DNA from: an uncultured Chloroflexota bacterium
GTDB taxonomy: Bacteria; Chloroflexota; Chloroflexia; Thermomicrobiales; UBA6265
Length of the DNA: 64,000 bases
Direction of reading: 5' to 3'
Assembly (NCBI GenBank): GCA_937901745.1
Contig: CALGSZ010000055.1
Location: 1-64,000, forward strand
The position numbers and the translations under genes are program-made. Positions within the stretch are counted from its first letter, which is position 1. Every line of letters begins with the position of its first letter. A model generated the notes under the pieces. It saw only the letters and a program-made list of their open reading frames with translations. It was not told the origin of the DNA and did no database searches. This document shows, one piece after another, positions 43,174-51,173 of the stretch.

Positions 43174-44049
43174 GTGACAGACACCAAGCCTCGCTCCCGC
43201 CGACAGCTCGTTGAGGAGGCGCGCCGCGCCGCGCTCGATGGCGACTGGGCAACCGCGATCGAGCTCAACAAGGAAATCATCAATCGGTACCCGCGCGATG
43301 CGGATGCGCACAATCGGCTTGGGCGAGCGTACCTCGCGTTTCGCCGCTTCAGCGACGCCTATGAAGCCTACTCTGGCGCGCTAAAGATCGACCCGGCGAA
43401 TCTGATTGCCCGTCGCAATCTGCAGCGCCTCGAGTATCTGCGGCGGCGCGGGGTCGAGGATGGCAACGGAAGCGAGCCGGTCTCAGCGCCGCTGCCGCGG
43501 ACGTCCGTCTTCATCGAGGAAGTTGGTAAGACGTGGGTTGACGAGCTGAAGAATCCGGTCCCGATCGAGGAGCTGGCGGAGATCTACTCCGGCGAGCAGC
43601 TACAGCTGATCGTCGAGGGCCAGCGCCTCATCGTCGCCCGCGCCGACGGTCAGCGAATCGGCGAGATTGAGCAGAAGACGGCCGAGCGCGTCATCGAGCT
43701 GATGGCGGGCGGCAACCGGTACGAGATCTACGCCTTAGGCCTCTCTTCCTCGAGTCTCCGGGTGATCTTGCGTGAGGTCTTCCGCGACCCGAGCCAGGCC
43801 AATCGCGTCTCGTTCCCGCGCCAGATCGCCGCGACCCGGGCCTACCTGCGCGAGCGCGATCTGCTCCGCCAGCGCGACGAAGCTGACTTCCTGCTCCTTG
43901 ATGAGGAGGAAGAGGAGCTCGAGACCGAGGACGCCGCCGTCGAGGTCACCGAAGAGGAAGAAGAGGAGGATGAGGGCGTCGAGCCGGACGCCGAGGCGTT
44001 CGTGGATGACGCGATCGCCGTCGACGAAGAGGAAGAGCCGACGCTCTAA
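43174..44049 (+). CDS. TPR protein with acidic tail
   Basis: A 291-residue protein. Residues about 10-90 form two to three TPR repeats (ALDGDWATAIELNKEIINRYP, AHNRLGRAYLAFRRFSDAYEAYSGAL), a middle globular region follows (about 105-230), and the last 50 residues are strongly acidic (runs of E with EDEGVEPDAE). GTG start at 43174 with GAGG 9 bases upstream. A protein-interaction role is likely; no known function. 114 bases after miaB, possibly cotranscribed. Confidence 0.75.
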   Translation: MTDTKPRSRRQLVEEARRAALDGDWATAIELNKEIINRYPRDADAHNRLGRAYLAFRRFSDAYEAYSGALKIDPANLIARRNLQRLEYLRRRGVEDGNGSEPVSAPLPRTSVFIEEVGKTWVDELKNPVPIEELAEIYSGEQLQLIVEGQRLIVARADGQRIGEIEQKTAERVIELMAGGNRYEIYALGLSSSSLRVILREVFRDPSQANRVSFPRQIAATRAYLRERDLLRQRDEADFLLLDEEEEELETEDAAVEVTEEEEEEDEGVEPDAEAFVDDAIAVDEEEEPTL

Positions 44050-44162
44050 TTCCGAATTGGAGCAACCGCTCCTATCCTTGCAGTTGCAACCGTCACTCGT
44101 GTTTGTGTGGCCCGGCGCCCATCGCGCTGACCCTCCATCCGTTCGCGGAGGAGATGCCGGCG

Positions 44163-44807
44163 ATGGGCGCCGGACGCACTTCTGAACCACCAGCCGACGC
44201 ATGGGACAAATGCGCCGCCTACGAGACGTACATCGGACGTTGGAGCCGACTCGGCGCGCGAGCGTTCCTCGCCTGGCTCGACTTGCGTCCCGGCGGCCGC
44301 TGGCTTGACGCGGGTTGCGGAACCGGCGTCCTCAGCCAGACGATCCTCGACCTCGTCGCGCCCGAGCTTGTCGTTGGTCTCGACTCCTCGCCGGGCTACG
44401 TCTGCTTCGCGCGGCAGCGCCACCAAGAGACGCGCGCTCGGTTCATTGTCGGAGACCTGCGCACGCTGCCGGTGTCCGATGGCACATTCGACGCCGCCGT
44501 TTCCCGACTGGTTCTCAATTTCGCCCCGGAGATTGACCAAAGATCGGCAATTGCCGAGTTGCGCCGCGTGACGCGGCCCGGCGATGTCATCGCCGCCTAC
44601 GTCTGGGATTACGGCAGTCAAGGGCTCGAAGCCCGCCGACAGCGGGAATTCACGGCTGGGAAGCGTGTCAACCTCAATAGAGCCGGCAACCTGACGCGGA
44701 TTCGCCTCTGCCCGAGGTCTCAGTCGCTCACTGAAGTGCGCCGCCTGCTTCGATCGGATCGAGCGCCGTCGTCCGCTATTCGATCACGACCAAGAGGACG
44801 ACCATGA
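44163..44807 (+). CDS. Class I SAM methyltransferase, C-terminus degenerate
   Basis: A 214-residue frame. Residues about 15-145 look like a normal SAM-dependent methyltransferase: LDAGCGTGVLSQTIL (motif I), VVGLDSSPGYV, ARFIVGDLRTLPVSDGTFDAAVSRLVL and VTRPGDVIAAYVWDY. Family members then carry about 100 ordered residues; here an Arg-rich stretch of about 65 residues without family motifs follows (SQGLEARRQREFTAGKR) and ends inside the convergent neighbour. Another frame near 44700-44790 reads more like the family, so an indel or rearrangement is probable. ATG at 44163 has GGAGG 10 bases upstream. The substrate is unknown, and activity is doubtful. Confidence 0.6.
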   Translation: MGAGRTSEPPADAWDKCAAYETYIGRWSRLGARAFLAWLDLRPGGRWLDAGCGTGVLSQTILDLVAPELVVGLDSSPGYVCFARQRHQETRARFIVGDLRTLPVSDGTFDAAVSRLVLNFAPEIDQRSAIAELRRVTRPGDVIAAYVWDYGSQGLEARRQREFTAGKRVNLNRAGNLTRIRLCPRSQSLTEVRRLLRSDRAPSSAIRSRPRGRP

Positions 44808-45117
44808 GCACGAGGAGCGATCCCGCCGTCACGATCAGCCGCCGCAAGTCGGCGCGGATGTAGTGATATTCCTGCTCTCGAGTCAGGATCGCGGGTCGGG
44901 CCATCGGCCGGCGGTTGGCGGTTACCCGCGCTCGGTCGCCGCCGGCAACGGCCTCAGCGGCCTCTGCCTGCACCACGGGAGCGGCAGCCGTCTCCGCCGC
45001 CCGCACTTCCATTGCCCGGAGCTGCGCGCGATTGATCCTTGCCTGCTGGTGTCGCTCGGCGCGCCGCTGTCGCGCCCGCTGCGATGAGCTCGATCGGGTC
45101 TGCGCCCGCACTGACAT
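44776..45117 (-). CDS. Small C-terminally anchored membrane protein
   Basis: A 113-residue frame with an Arg/Ala/Gln-rich N-terminal 75 residues and one C-terminal membrane helix (about 92-112, LIVTAGSLLVLMVVLLVV). AAGGGGA abuts the ATG, so the GTG two codons later may be the true start. It overlaps the degenerate methyltransferase tail by 32 bases. Downstream of a DUF1232 gene; no family recognised. Confidence 0.6.
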   Translation of the reverse strand: MSVRAQTRSSSSQRARQRRAERHQQARINRAQLRAMEVRAAETAAAPVVQAEAAEAVAGGDRARVTANRRPMARPAILTREQEYHYIRADLRRLIVTAGSLLVLMVVLLVVIE

Positions 45118-45122
45118 TCCCC

Positions 45123-45557
45123 TTATCGCGAATAGCGGTCACGGCCTGTCCCTGACCGTGAACCGTCGGCGTCTTTGACGCGATACCGCGCCTCGATGAT
45201 GTGCTCTGATTCCGGCGCGCCCGGCTCGCGCGACCAATCGGTCGCCGTCCCATGTTGGATCGCCGCCAGGTGCTCCTCGACGATTCGGCGCGGCGCGAGC
45301 CGCTTGATCAACGAGGTGCTCGCCAGGATCGCGATGCCAATCAGGCTGAGGTCATCGAGCTGACCGATCCCCAGGAGCACATCCGGAATGAGATCGACCG
45401 GCGAGATGACGTACAGCAAGACGGCGACGGGCACGATCAGCTTCACCGTCCGCGGGACGCGTGGATCGCGGTATAGCCGCAGCGCCAGCCGAATCTCATC
45501 CCAGAATCTGATGGTGTCGCGGGCCATATTTGCGTGCCCGCGTGCGGTTTGCGCCAT
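45123..45557 (-). CDS. DUF1232 membrane protein
   Basis: A 144-residue protein. The DUF1232 core is at about 30-70 (YRDPRVPRTVKLIVPVAVLLYVISPVDLIPD and LGIGQLDDL) with two hydrophobic segments, and a polar C-terminal 70 residues. ATG at 45557 has GCGAGGA 6 bases upstream; upstream in-frame starts overlap mobA. Function unknown; it is probably cotranscribed with the anchored protein 5 bases downstream. Confidence 0.82.
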   Translation of the reverse strand: MAQTARGHANMARDTIRFWDEIRLALRLYRDPRVPRTVKLIVPVAVLLYVISPVDLIPDVLLGIGQLDDLSLIGIAILASTSLIKRLAPRRIVEEHLAAIQHGTATDWSREPGAPESEHIIEARYRVKDADGSRSGTGRDRYSR

Positions 45558-45625
45558 ACGAATCCTCGCACCCCGTTCCCGAACGATCAGTATAGCCCAT
45601 CGGCTCTGCTTCCCATCGCGGACCG

Positions 45626-46282
45626 CTATTCCTGGTACACGCTGGCTTCCGTCGCCCATTGGCGCGCCGCGGCCAGCATTTCTGGGGTGTTAACGCTGAC
45701 AAGGGAGCGAAGGTTCGGATCGAGCCGTCGCAGCGCGCGCTCTCCGATCACGCGGACGTGGACATCAGGCAAGAACGCGATCGCTTGCAAGCGCCCCTGG
45801 CGCAGCGCGCGCTCAACCGCCAGAAGGCAGCGACGCGAGTAGACCGCGTGGAGTGGTTGCAACACGGTTGACCCGCCTTGCCGGCTCTTTCCCGCGATTC
45901 GCGGCACAACCGCATCGGCGCTTGAGCTACCGGCAATCAGCGCTTGCAGGAGGTCATCGTCCAGGAAAGGCATATCGCAGCCGACCACAAGGCAGTGCTC
46001 ATACCGGGCATAGCGGAGCGCCGAGCCGATGCCTCCCAACACGCCGGTAGCTCCATAGCAGTCGGGATGCACCGGGACGCCGAACCGAGCGTATGCTGGC
46101 CGGTCGGTGGCGACGATGAAAAGGTCATCCGTCAGCGGACGCAATCGCTCGATCACGATCTCAAGCAGCGGCGGACCGCCCGGCAGGAGGGATACGAGCG
46201 CTTTGTCCGTACCCATTCTTCGGCTTTGTCCCCCCGCGAGAATCGCGGCCGAGATGGGTGGCAGGTTGTGGTGTCCGTTCAT
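45626..46282 (-). CDS. mobA: Molybdenum cofactor guanylyltransferase
   Basis: A 218-residue GT-A nucleotidyltransferase: AAILAGGQSRRMGTDKALV (GTP loop), FIVATDRPAYARFGVPVHPD, GIGSALRYA and VVGCDMPFLDDDLL (metal Asp), ending at LVSVNTPEML. It attaches GMP to molybdopterin. ATG at 46282, weak ribosome site. No other moa/moe/mob gene nearby. Divergent from the RNA or leader at 46334. Confidence 0.9.
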   Translation of the reverse strand: MNGHHNLPPISAAILAGGQSRRMGTDKALVSLLPGGPPLLEIVIERLRPLTDDLFIVATDRPAYARFGVPVHPDCYGATGVLGGIGSALRYARYEHCLVVGCDMPFLDDDLLQALIAGSSSADAVVPRIAGKSRQGGSTVLQPLHAVYSRRCLLAVERALRQGRLQAIAFLPDVHVRVIGERALRRLDPNLRSLVSVNTPEMLAAARQWATEASVYQE

Positions 46283-46298
46283 CTCTGCTTCTGACTGG

Positions 46299-46327
46299 TA
46301 GTCAGCACACCGCCCCCTTGGTATACT
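46299..46327 (+). promoter_or_regulatory. Promoter upstream of a probable RNA and the SWIM gene
   Basis: TAGTCA (46299-46304) and TATACT (46322-46327) with a 17-base spacer (4/6 and 5/6 consensus matches). Predicted start near 46334. Confidence 0.65.
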
Positions 46328-46333
46328 GCCGGC

Positions 46334-46471
46334 AACGGCAGCCAGTGGACCGCCGAGCAATGGGGCGAGGCGATCCTCGGGGAGGCGCGGACAGTTGGTT
46401 GTCTCGGCCGCCTATATGGACTTCCCGGTTCAGCACCGGACGCGAATGCGTCGCGGTGCTGATTGTTTTTT
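46334..46471 (+). ncRNA. Probable small RNA or structured leader with its own promoter and terminator
   Basis: A 138-base segment between a promoter and a strong intrinsic terminator, with local stems such as GAGG-CGAT-CCTC and GACA-GTTGGT-TGTC. It matches none of the riboswitch or 4.5S/6S/tmRNA/RNase P signatures I can recall. One frame through it is open but has no start codon. It may be a free sRNA or an attenuator for the SWIM gene 69 bases downstream. Confidence 0.5.
46431..46471 (+). terminator. Intrinsic terminator
   Basis: CAGCACCG...CGGTGCTG closes a 13-bp stem with one bulge and loop gaat, followed by ATTG and six T (46466-46471). Textbook form. Confidence 0.88.
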
Positions 46472-46539
46472 GGGGGCTTTATGCGGCGCGTCGCCGCTTT
46501 GATAGGTGTCGGTTGGTCGGTAGGAGGAGGAGCGCCATC

Positions 46540-46815
46540 ATGCACTCGAGCATGATCAGCAAGATCGAGAAGGCTCACCGGTATGCGCGCGAGCCAGAGC
46601 GGGTACGCTTCGCCAACTTCGAAGCGACCTTCCAAGGTGAGCACGACCAGTACACCGTCCGGCTCCGCGACGACGAGTGGAGCTGCACGTGCCACACGTT
46701 TTCGTCGCATGTGGTGGGCACCTGCAGCCACGTGATGGCACTCCAACAGATTCTCGGCCCGATGCTCTCAGAGGAAGCGCGCTACGCGACTGAGGCAGTC
46801 GCCGCCCACTCGTAG
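46540..46815 (+). CDS. Small SWIM zinc-finger protein
   Basis: A 91-residue protein with one SWIM zinc finger, CTCHTFSSHVVGTCSHV (C-x-C-x(n)-C-x-H), at about residues 49-65. ATG at 46540 with AGGAGGAGGAG about 8 bases upstream. SWIM fingers bind DNA or protein; a short stand-alone form suggests an adaptor. Expression may depend on read-through of the terminator upstream. Confidence 0.85.
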   Translation: MHSSMISKIEKAHRYAREPERVRFANFEATFQGEHDQYTVRLRDDEWSCTCHTFSSHVVGTCSHVMALQQILGPMLSEEARYATEAVAAHS

Positions 46816-46869
46816 GTAACTCATCGCCGGTCGCGGGCGGAGCCGCGAGCTCCCCCGCGCCGGAACCGA

Positions 46870-47121
46870 TCAGTTCAGGTCAAAGCCGACCGGAACACCA
46901 CGACGAGTCCGGTCGCCACCCAAGCCGAGCGGCATGGTCAAGACCGCGCCGCTCGGCAGAACCTCGCGAGGATCGAACGGCGCGTCTAACGTCATGCTCC
47001 GCATGATCGCGATGGTTCGACGCGGCGCCGGGTCAGGCAACGGCTGAAGGAGCCGCATGGTCAGCAGCGCGGAAACACCGACCGCGCGCAGCATAGACCT
47101 GATATCCCTTACGCGGCTCAT
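46870..47121 (-). CDS. Small protein of unknown function coupled to a c-di-AMP receptor
   Basis: An 83-residue frame with a mildly hydrophobic N-terminus and an Arg/Pro-rich body (APFDPREVLPSGAVLTMPLGLGG). Its ATG overlaps the stop of the upstream gene (ATGA), which supports real translation. No family recognised. Confidence 0.5.
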   Translation of the reverse strand: MSRVRDIRSMLRAVGVSALLTMRLLQPLPDPAPRRTIAIMRSMTLDAPFDPREVLPSGAVLTMPLGLGGDRTRRGVPVGFDLN

Positions 47122-47459
47122 GCCACACCTTCCCCGATACGAACGGTCCGCTCGACGTTGACGACGAAGATAATCGCCCCGCCAACCGTTACCTCATCGA
47201 GTCCGGCCGGATTCCACACCGTCATATCGCTCGCTACCGCTTCCGGTGTGCGCACCACGCGAGATCGGCATGTCTTTCTGACGATGTCCAGGCAGCGCGG
47301 CACATCATCATCTTCGACGCCCATCAGCACGGTCGTATTGCCCATCCGAAGGAAGCCTCCCGTGCTGGCGATCCGCGTCGCGCCGAAGCCGGCACTGGTG
47401 ACGGCCTCCAAGAGTCGGTCGGAATCGTAATCCTGAACAATGGCCACAATGAGTTTCAT
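47118..47459 (-). CDS. PII-like cyclic-di-AMP receptor (DUF970/DarA)
   Basis: A 113-residue protein starting MKLIVAIVQDYDSDRLLEAV with RIASTGGFLRMGNTTVLMGVEDDDV, the DarA/PstA ligand-loop signature. These PII-like trimers bind c-di-AMP in Firmicutes. The ATG at 47459 is used, eliminating a seven-residue extension. No diadenylate cyclase in the window. Confidence 0.9.
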   Translation of the reverse strand: MKLIVAIVQDYDSDRLLEAVTSAGFGATRIASTGGFLRMGNTTVLMGVEDDDVPRCLDIVRKTCRSRVVRTPEAVASDMTVWNPAGLDEVTVGGAIIFVVNVERTVRIGEGVA

Positions 47460-47680
47460 GGAGCCCTGGCTTTGCAGCACGAGCGGCCCAATCCATGAGC
47501 GTGCCTGCAGTTGAGCCGTTATATCACATGGTGCATGTCACCGCTGATGCGCGCGAATCGCGTGGTGACGCCCCGGCGACGCCGATGGAGAATGTTCCGA
47601 TCGGCCTTCCAGTGCAGCGGGGTGTCAGGTTATTTGACCAGGCCGTCCCGTATGTTCCGTCAGCCAAGAGCGTAGAATCG

Positions 47681-47714
47681 GGCGCCGGCGACCGCGTAAG
47701 GGTGTGCCGGCGCC
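47681..47714. terminator. GC-rich hairpin after the leu operon
   Basis: GGCGCCGGC and GCCGGCGCC form a 9-bp stem with a 16-base loop, 32 bases after the leuB stop on the minus strand. No T-run follows, so it may act as a 3' end stabiliser or a Rho-linked terminator. Confidence 0.4.
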
Positions 47715-47745
47715 TGGAATTAGGTTGCGCTTAAGTCAGCAATGC

Positions 47746-48849
47746 TCAACCGCGGATGCGCTCGGCTACGGCGCGCCCGAACTCGGCCGTCGTCACCGCG
47801 GGTTGCGAAGAGTCCGCGATGTCCGGCGTGCGGATGCCGGCCGCGATTGTCTCCCGGACCGCGTCCTCGACTGCCTTCGCCTCTTCCTCCAGGCCGAGCG
47901 ACAGTCGCAATAGCATCGCGAGCGACATGATCGTCCCGGTGGGATTGGCGCGGCCCTGTCCCGCCATCGCGGGAGCGCTGCCGTGGATCGGCTCATAAAC
48001 CCCGCGCCGCCGCTCGTCGCCAGCCGCACGCGCCGCGCCGATGCTGGCAGACGGCAGCAACCCGATCGAGCCGGCGAGGACGGATGCTTCGTCTGTCAGG
48101 ATGTCGCCGAACATGTTCTCGGTGACAACGACATCGAAGCGGGAGGGCTGGCGGATAATCCGCATCGACATCGTGTCGACCAACACGTGCTCCAGCTCGA
48201 CGTCCGGATACTCCTGGCTGATCTCGGTCACGACCGCGCGCCAGAGCCGTGAAGATGCGAGGACGTTCGCCTTATCGACACTGGCGACCATCTTCCGCCG
48301 CCGTCGCGCAAGCTCGAATGCCAGCCGCGCCACTCGCGCGATCTCGTGCTCCCGATAGATCAGCGTATCGACCGCGGCGCGGCCTCGTCGCTCCTGCCAC
48401 TGCTTCGATGGCCGGCCGAAGTAGAGGCCGCCGGTCAGCTCCCGCACGACCATCACGTCCACGCCGCGCACGATCTCCGGCTTGACCGGAGACGTGTCCG
48501 CGAGGGAATCAAAGACGACGATCGGCCGCAGGTTCGCGTAGAGACCCATCCCTTTGCGCAGCGCGAGGAGACCGCGCTCGGGACGGATGGCGACTGGCAG
48601 GGTGTCCCACTTCGGTCCGCCAATAGCGCCGAGCAACACAGCGTCCGCTTGCTGGCAACGCTCCAGGTCTTCCGGTCGCAAAGGCACGCCATGGGCGTCG
48701 ATCGCGGCGCCGCCAATGTTCACGTCGAACGTCGTGAATTGATGGCCGAACCGATTGCCGACCGCCTCCAGAGCCTGGAGCGCCGCCTCGACGATCTCCG
48801 GTCCAACTCCATCGCCCGGCATTACCGCAATCGTTGCCGCGATCCCCAC
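47746..48849 (-). CDS. leuB: 3-isopropylmalate dehydrogenase
   Basis: A 367-residue enzyme of the leucine pathway: MPGDGVGPEIVEAAL, LLGAIGGPKWD, RPERGLLALRKGMGLYANLRP, VVRELTGGLYFG, KANVLASSRLWR, NMFGDILTDEASVLAGSIGLLPSAS and EPIHGSAPAMAGQGRANPTG. The GTG at 48849 is chosen because GGGGAG is 6 bases upstream; an ATG 90 bases upstream begins a polar extension. Last gene of the operon, 191 bases after leuD. Confidence 0.95.
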   Translation of the reverse strand: MGIAATIAVMPGDGVGPEIVEAALQALEAVGNRFGHQFTTFDVNIGGAAIDAHGVPLRPEDLERCQQADAVLLGAIGGPKWDTLPVAIRPERGLLALRKGMGLYANLRPIVVFDSLADTSPVKPEIVRGVDVMVVRELTGGLYFGRPSKQWQERRGRAAVDTLIYREHEIARVARLAFELARRRRKMVASVDKANVLASSRLWRAVVTEISQEYPDVELEHVLVDTMSMRIIRQPSRFDVVVTENMFGDILTDEASVLAGSIGLLPSASIGAARAAGDERRRGVYEPIHGSAPAMAGQGRANPTGTIMSLAMLLRLSLGLEEEAKAVEDAVRETIAAGIRTPDIADSSQPAVTTAEFGRAVAERIRG

Positions 48850-49040
48850 CTGAGTCTCCCCTTCGTCTTTCACCCGCGATTCCTCATCAACCGGCACGTT
48901 CAGCGGCCCTCGATCCGAGTCCGCCTCCCCACTCGGCACGGGGAGCGTGGCTCGGCCGAGGGCCGCCTCTCAGCACGTGTTGCTTCAACTTGCGCGACGC
49001 CTCAATGGCTGCCCAGCGAGTCGCCGCGACAACCACTGAC

Positions 49041-49640
49041 CTACGCTGTCTGGACGACCGGCAGCCAATCAGGGCGTCGTGTCTCGTAGGCCGCGATCTT
49101 GTCCTCGTGCCGCAGCGTCAGGCCGATATCGTCGAGCCCTTCAAGAAGGCGGTATTGCGTGAAATCATCGAGCGGGAACTCGACATCAACGCCGATCTCC
49201 GGGCAGATGAGACGGCGCTGCTCGACATCAATCGTCACCTGCAGTCCCGGCTCATCCGACGCGGCCCGGAGTAGCAACTCGCCGACCTCGGGATCGACGA
49301 CCACCGGCACGAGGCCCGACTTCGTCGCGTTATTGCGGAAGATGTCGCCGAACCGGGGAGAGACGACGGCCTTGAAGCCGTAGTCCATCAGCGCCCAGAC
49401 GGCGTGCTCCCGCGAGGAGCCAACGCCGAAGTTCGGCCCGGCAATCAGGATGGAGCCACCCTGATACTCCGGCCGGTTGAGGACGAAATCCGGGTCCTGT
49501 CGCCAGGTCGAGAAGAGTCCCTCGCCGAAGCCGGTCCGTTCGACGCGCTTGAGCCAGACCGCCGGGATGATCTGATCGGTATCGACGTCGCTGCGATCGA
49601 GGGGGACCGCCATCCCCGTAATCTTGCGAACGGGTTGCAT
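49041..49640 (-). CDS. leuD: 3-isopropylmalate dehydratase small subunit
   Basis: A 199-residue swivel-domain protein: GMAVPLDRSDVDTDQIIPA, ILIAGPNFGVGSSREHAVWALMDYGF, and NNATKSGLVPVVV. ATG at 49640, 10 bases after the leuC stop, has GAGGAA 6 bases upstream. Works with LeuC. Confidence 0.96.
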   Translation of the reverse strand: MQPVRKITGMAVPLDRSDVDTDQIIPAVWLKRVERTGFGEGLFSTWRQDPDFVLNRPEYQGGSILIAGPNFGVGSSREHAVWALMDYGFKAVVSPRFGDIFRNNATKSGLVPVVVDPEVGELLLRAASDEPGLQVTIDVEQRRLICPEIGVDVEFPLDDFTQYRLLEGLDDIGLTLRHEDKIAAYETRRPDWLPVVQTA

Positions 49641-49650
49641 CGTCACTTCC

Positions 49651-51060
49651 TCAGTTCAGGTCGGCCGGCGTGGCAAACGTGCCGACGATCGCCGTGGCCG
49701 CGGCGACAGCCGGGGAGACGAGATGCGTCCGGCCGCCTTTGCCCTGCCGTCCCTCGAAGTTCCGGTTGCTCGTCGAAGCGCAGCGCTCACCCGGCGAGAG
49801 CTGGTCCGGGTTCATGCCGAGGCACATCGAGCAGCCGGAGGCGCGCCACTCGAACCCGGCATCCTTGAAGATCCGATCGAGCCCCTCGGCCTCCGCCTGT
49901 GCCTTCACCCGCATCGAGCCGGGGACAACCATCGCGCGAATACCGGGCCGTACCTTTCGGCCCGCGACGATCGAAGCGGCAAGCCGCAGGTCCTCGATCC
50001 GGCTATTCGTGCACGAGCCGATGAAGACCACGTCCACCGGGATGTCGCGAATCGCCGTGCCCGGCTTGAGATCCATGTACTCGAGGGCACGCTCGGCGGC
50101 CTTGCGCGCAACCGGGTCTTCGAACTCGCTCGGATCCGGTACTCGACCGTCGATCGGCACGACTTGTCCGGGATTCGTTCCCCAGGAGACATGCGGCCGT
50201 ATCTGCGCGCCGTCGAGGAAGACTTCCTTATCGAACGTGGCGCCCTCGTCGGTCGCGAGCGAGCGCCAGTCGTCGAGCGCCCGCTCCCATTGCGCGCCCT
50301 TCGGCGCGTGCGGGCGCCCCTCGATGTAGGCGAACGTCGTGTCGTCCGGCGCGATCATGCCGGCCTTCGCGCCCGCCTCAATGGACATGTTGCAGATCGT
50401 CATCCGCCCTTCCATCGAGAGGGAGCGAATGACCGAGCCACGATACTCGACGATGTGGCCGATGCCCCCGCCGGTGCCGATCTTGCCGATGATGGCGAGG
50501 ATCACATCCTTCGCGGTCGCGCCAGCAGGCAGCTCTCCATCGACCGTGATCGCCATCGTCTTGGGCCGATTCTGCGGCAGCGTCTGCGTCGCGAGAACGT
50601 GCTCGACCTCGCTGGTGCCGATACCAAACGCCAGCGCGCCGAATGCGCCGTGCGTGGAGGTGTGGCTGTCGCCACAGACGATGGTCATGCCGGGGAGCGT
50701 CAGGCCAAGCTCCGGGCCGATCACGTGGACGATACCCTGCCCCGGGTCACCCATCGGGTAGAGCTTGATGCCGAACTCGCGGCAGTTCTTGCTGAGCACC
50801 GCCACCTGCTTGGCCGAGATCGGATCCACGATCGGGCGGTCAATGCCGATAGTCGGGACATTGTGATCGGCCGTCGCAACCGTCAGGTCCGGCCGCCGCA
50901 CCCGCCGCCCGGCCAGCCGCAAGCCATCGAACGCCTGCGGCGAGGTCACCTCGTGGACCAGGTGGAGATCGATGTAGAGCAGATCCGGCTCGCCTTCGGC
51001 CCGGTGGACCACGTGCCGTTCCCAGACTTTCTCACTTAGCGTTTGCGGTTTCCCGGACAT
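49651..51060 (-). CDS. leuC: 3-isopropylmalate dehydratase large subunit
   Basis: A 469-residue aconitase-like protein that binds a [4Fe-4S] cluster through the Cys in VFIGSCTNSR and the CSMCLGMN pair. Other landmarks: VCGDSHTSTHGAFGALAFGIGTSEVEHVLATQ, GKIGTGGGIGHIVEY, EGRMTICNMSIEAGAKAGMIAPD. ATG at 51060 with GAGG 9 bases upstream is preferred to the ATG at 51144. Confidence 0.97.
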   Translation of the reverse strand: MSGKPQTLSEKVWERHVVHRAEGEPDLLYIDLHLVHEVTSPQAFDGLRLAGRRVRRPDLTVATADHNVPTIGIDRPIVDPISAKQVAVLSKNCREFGIKLYPMGDPGQGIVHVIGPELGLTLPGMTIVCGDSHTSTHGAFGALAFGIGTSEVEHVLATQTLPQNRPKTMAITVDGELPAGATAKDVILAIIGKIGTGGGIGHIVEYRGSVIRSLSMEGRMTICNMSIEAGAKAGMIAPDDTTFAYIEGRPHAPKGAQWERALDDWRSLATDEGATFDKEVFLDGAQIRPHVSWGTNPGQVVPIDGRVPDPSEFEDPVARKAAERALEYMDLKPGTAIRDIPVDVVFIGSCTNSRIEDLRLAASIVAGRKVRPGIRAMVVPGSMRVKAQAEAEGLDRIFKDAGFEWRASGCSMCLGMNPDQLSPGERCASTSNRNFEGRQGKGGRTHLVSPAVAAATAIVGTFATPADLN

Positions 51061-51173
51061 TGCGAGAACCTCGTCCCCTATTCTCGCGGCGTGGAGCGCC
51101 TTGGCCGATCCGGGCAGCGAGTAATTATCGCTGCCCGGCGCCACGCGGCTCGACCCGCCGCACTTCTAAATCA

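Noticed and set aside
46322..46463. An open frame reading QWTAEQWGEAILGEAR through the candidate RNA
   Set aside because: It looks protein-like but has no start codon before it meets the promoter, and it ends inside the terminator stem.
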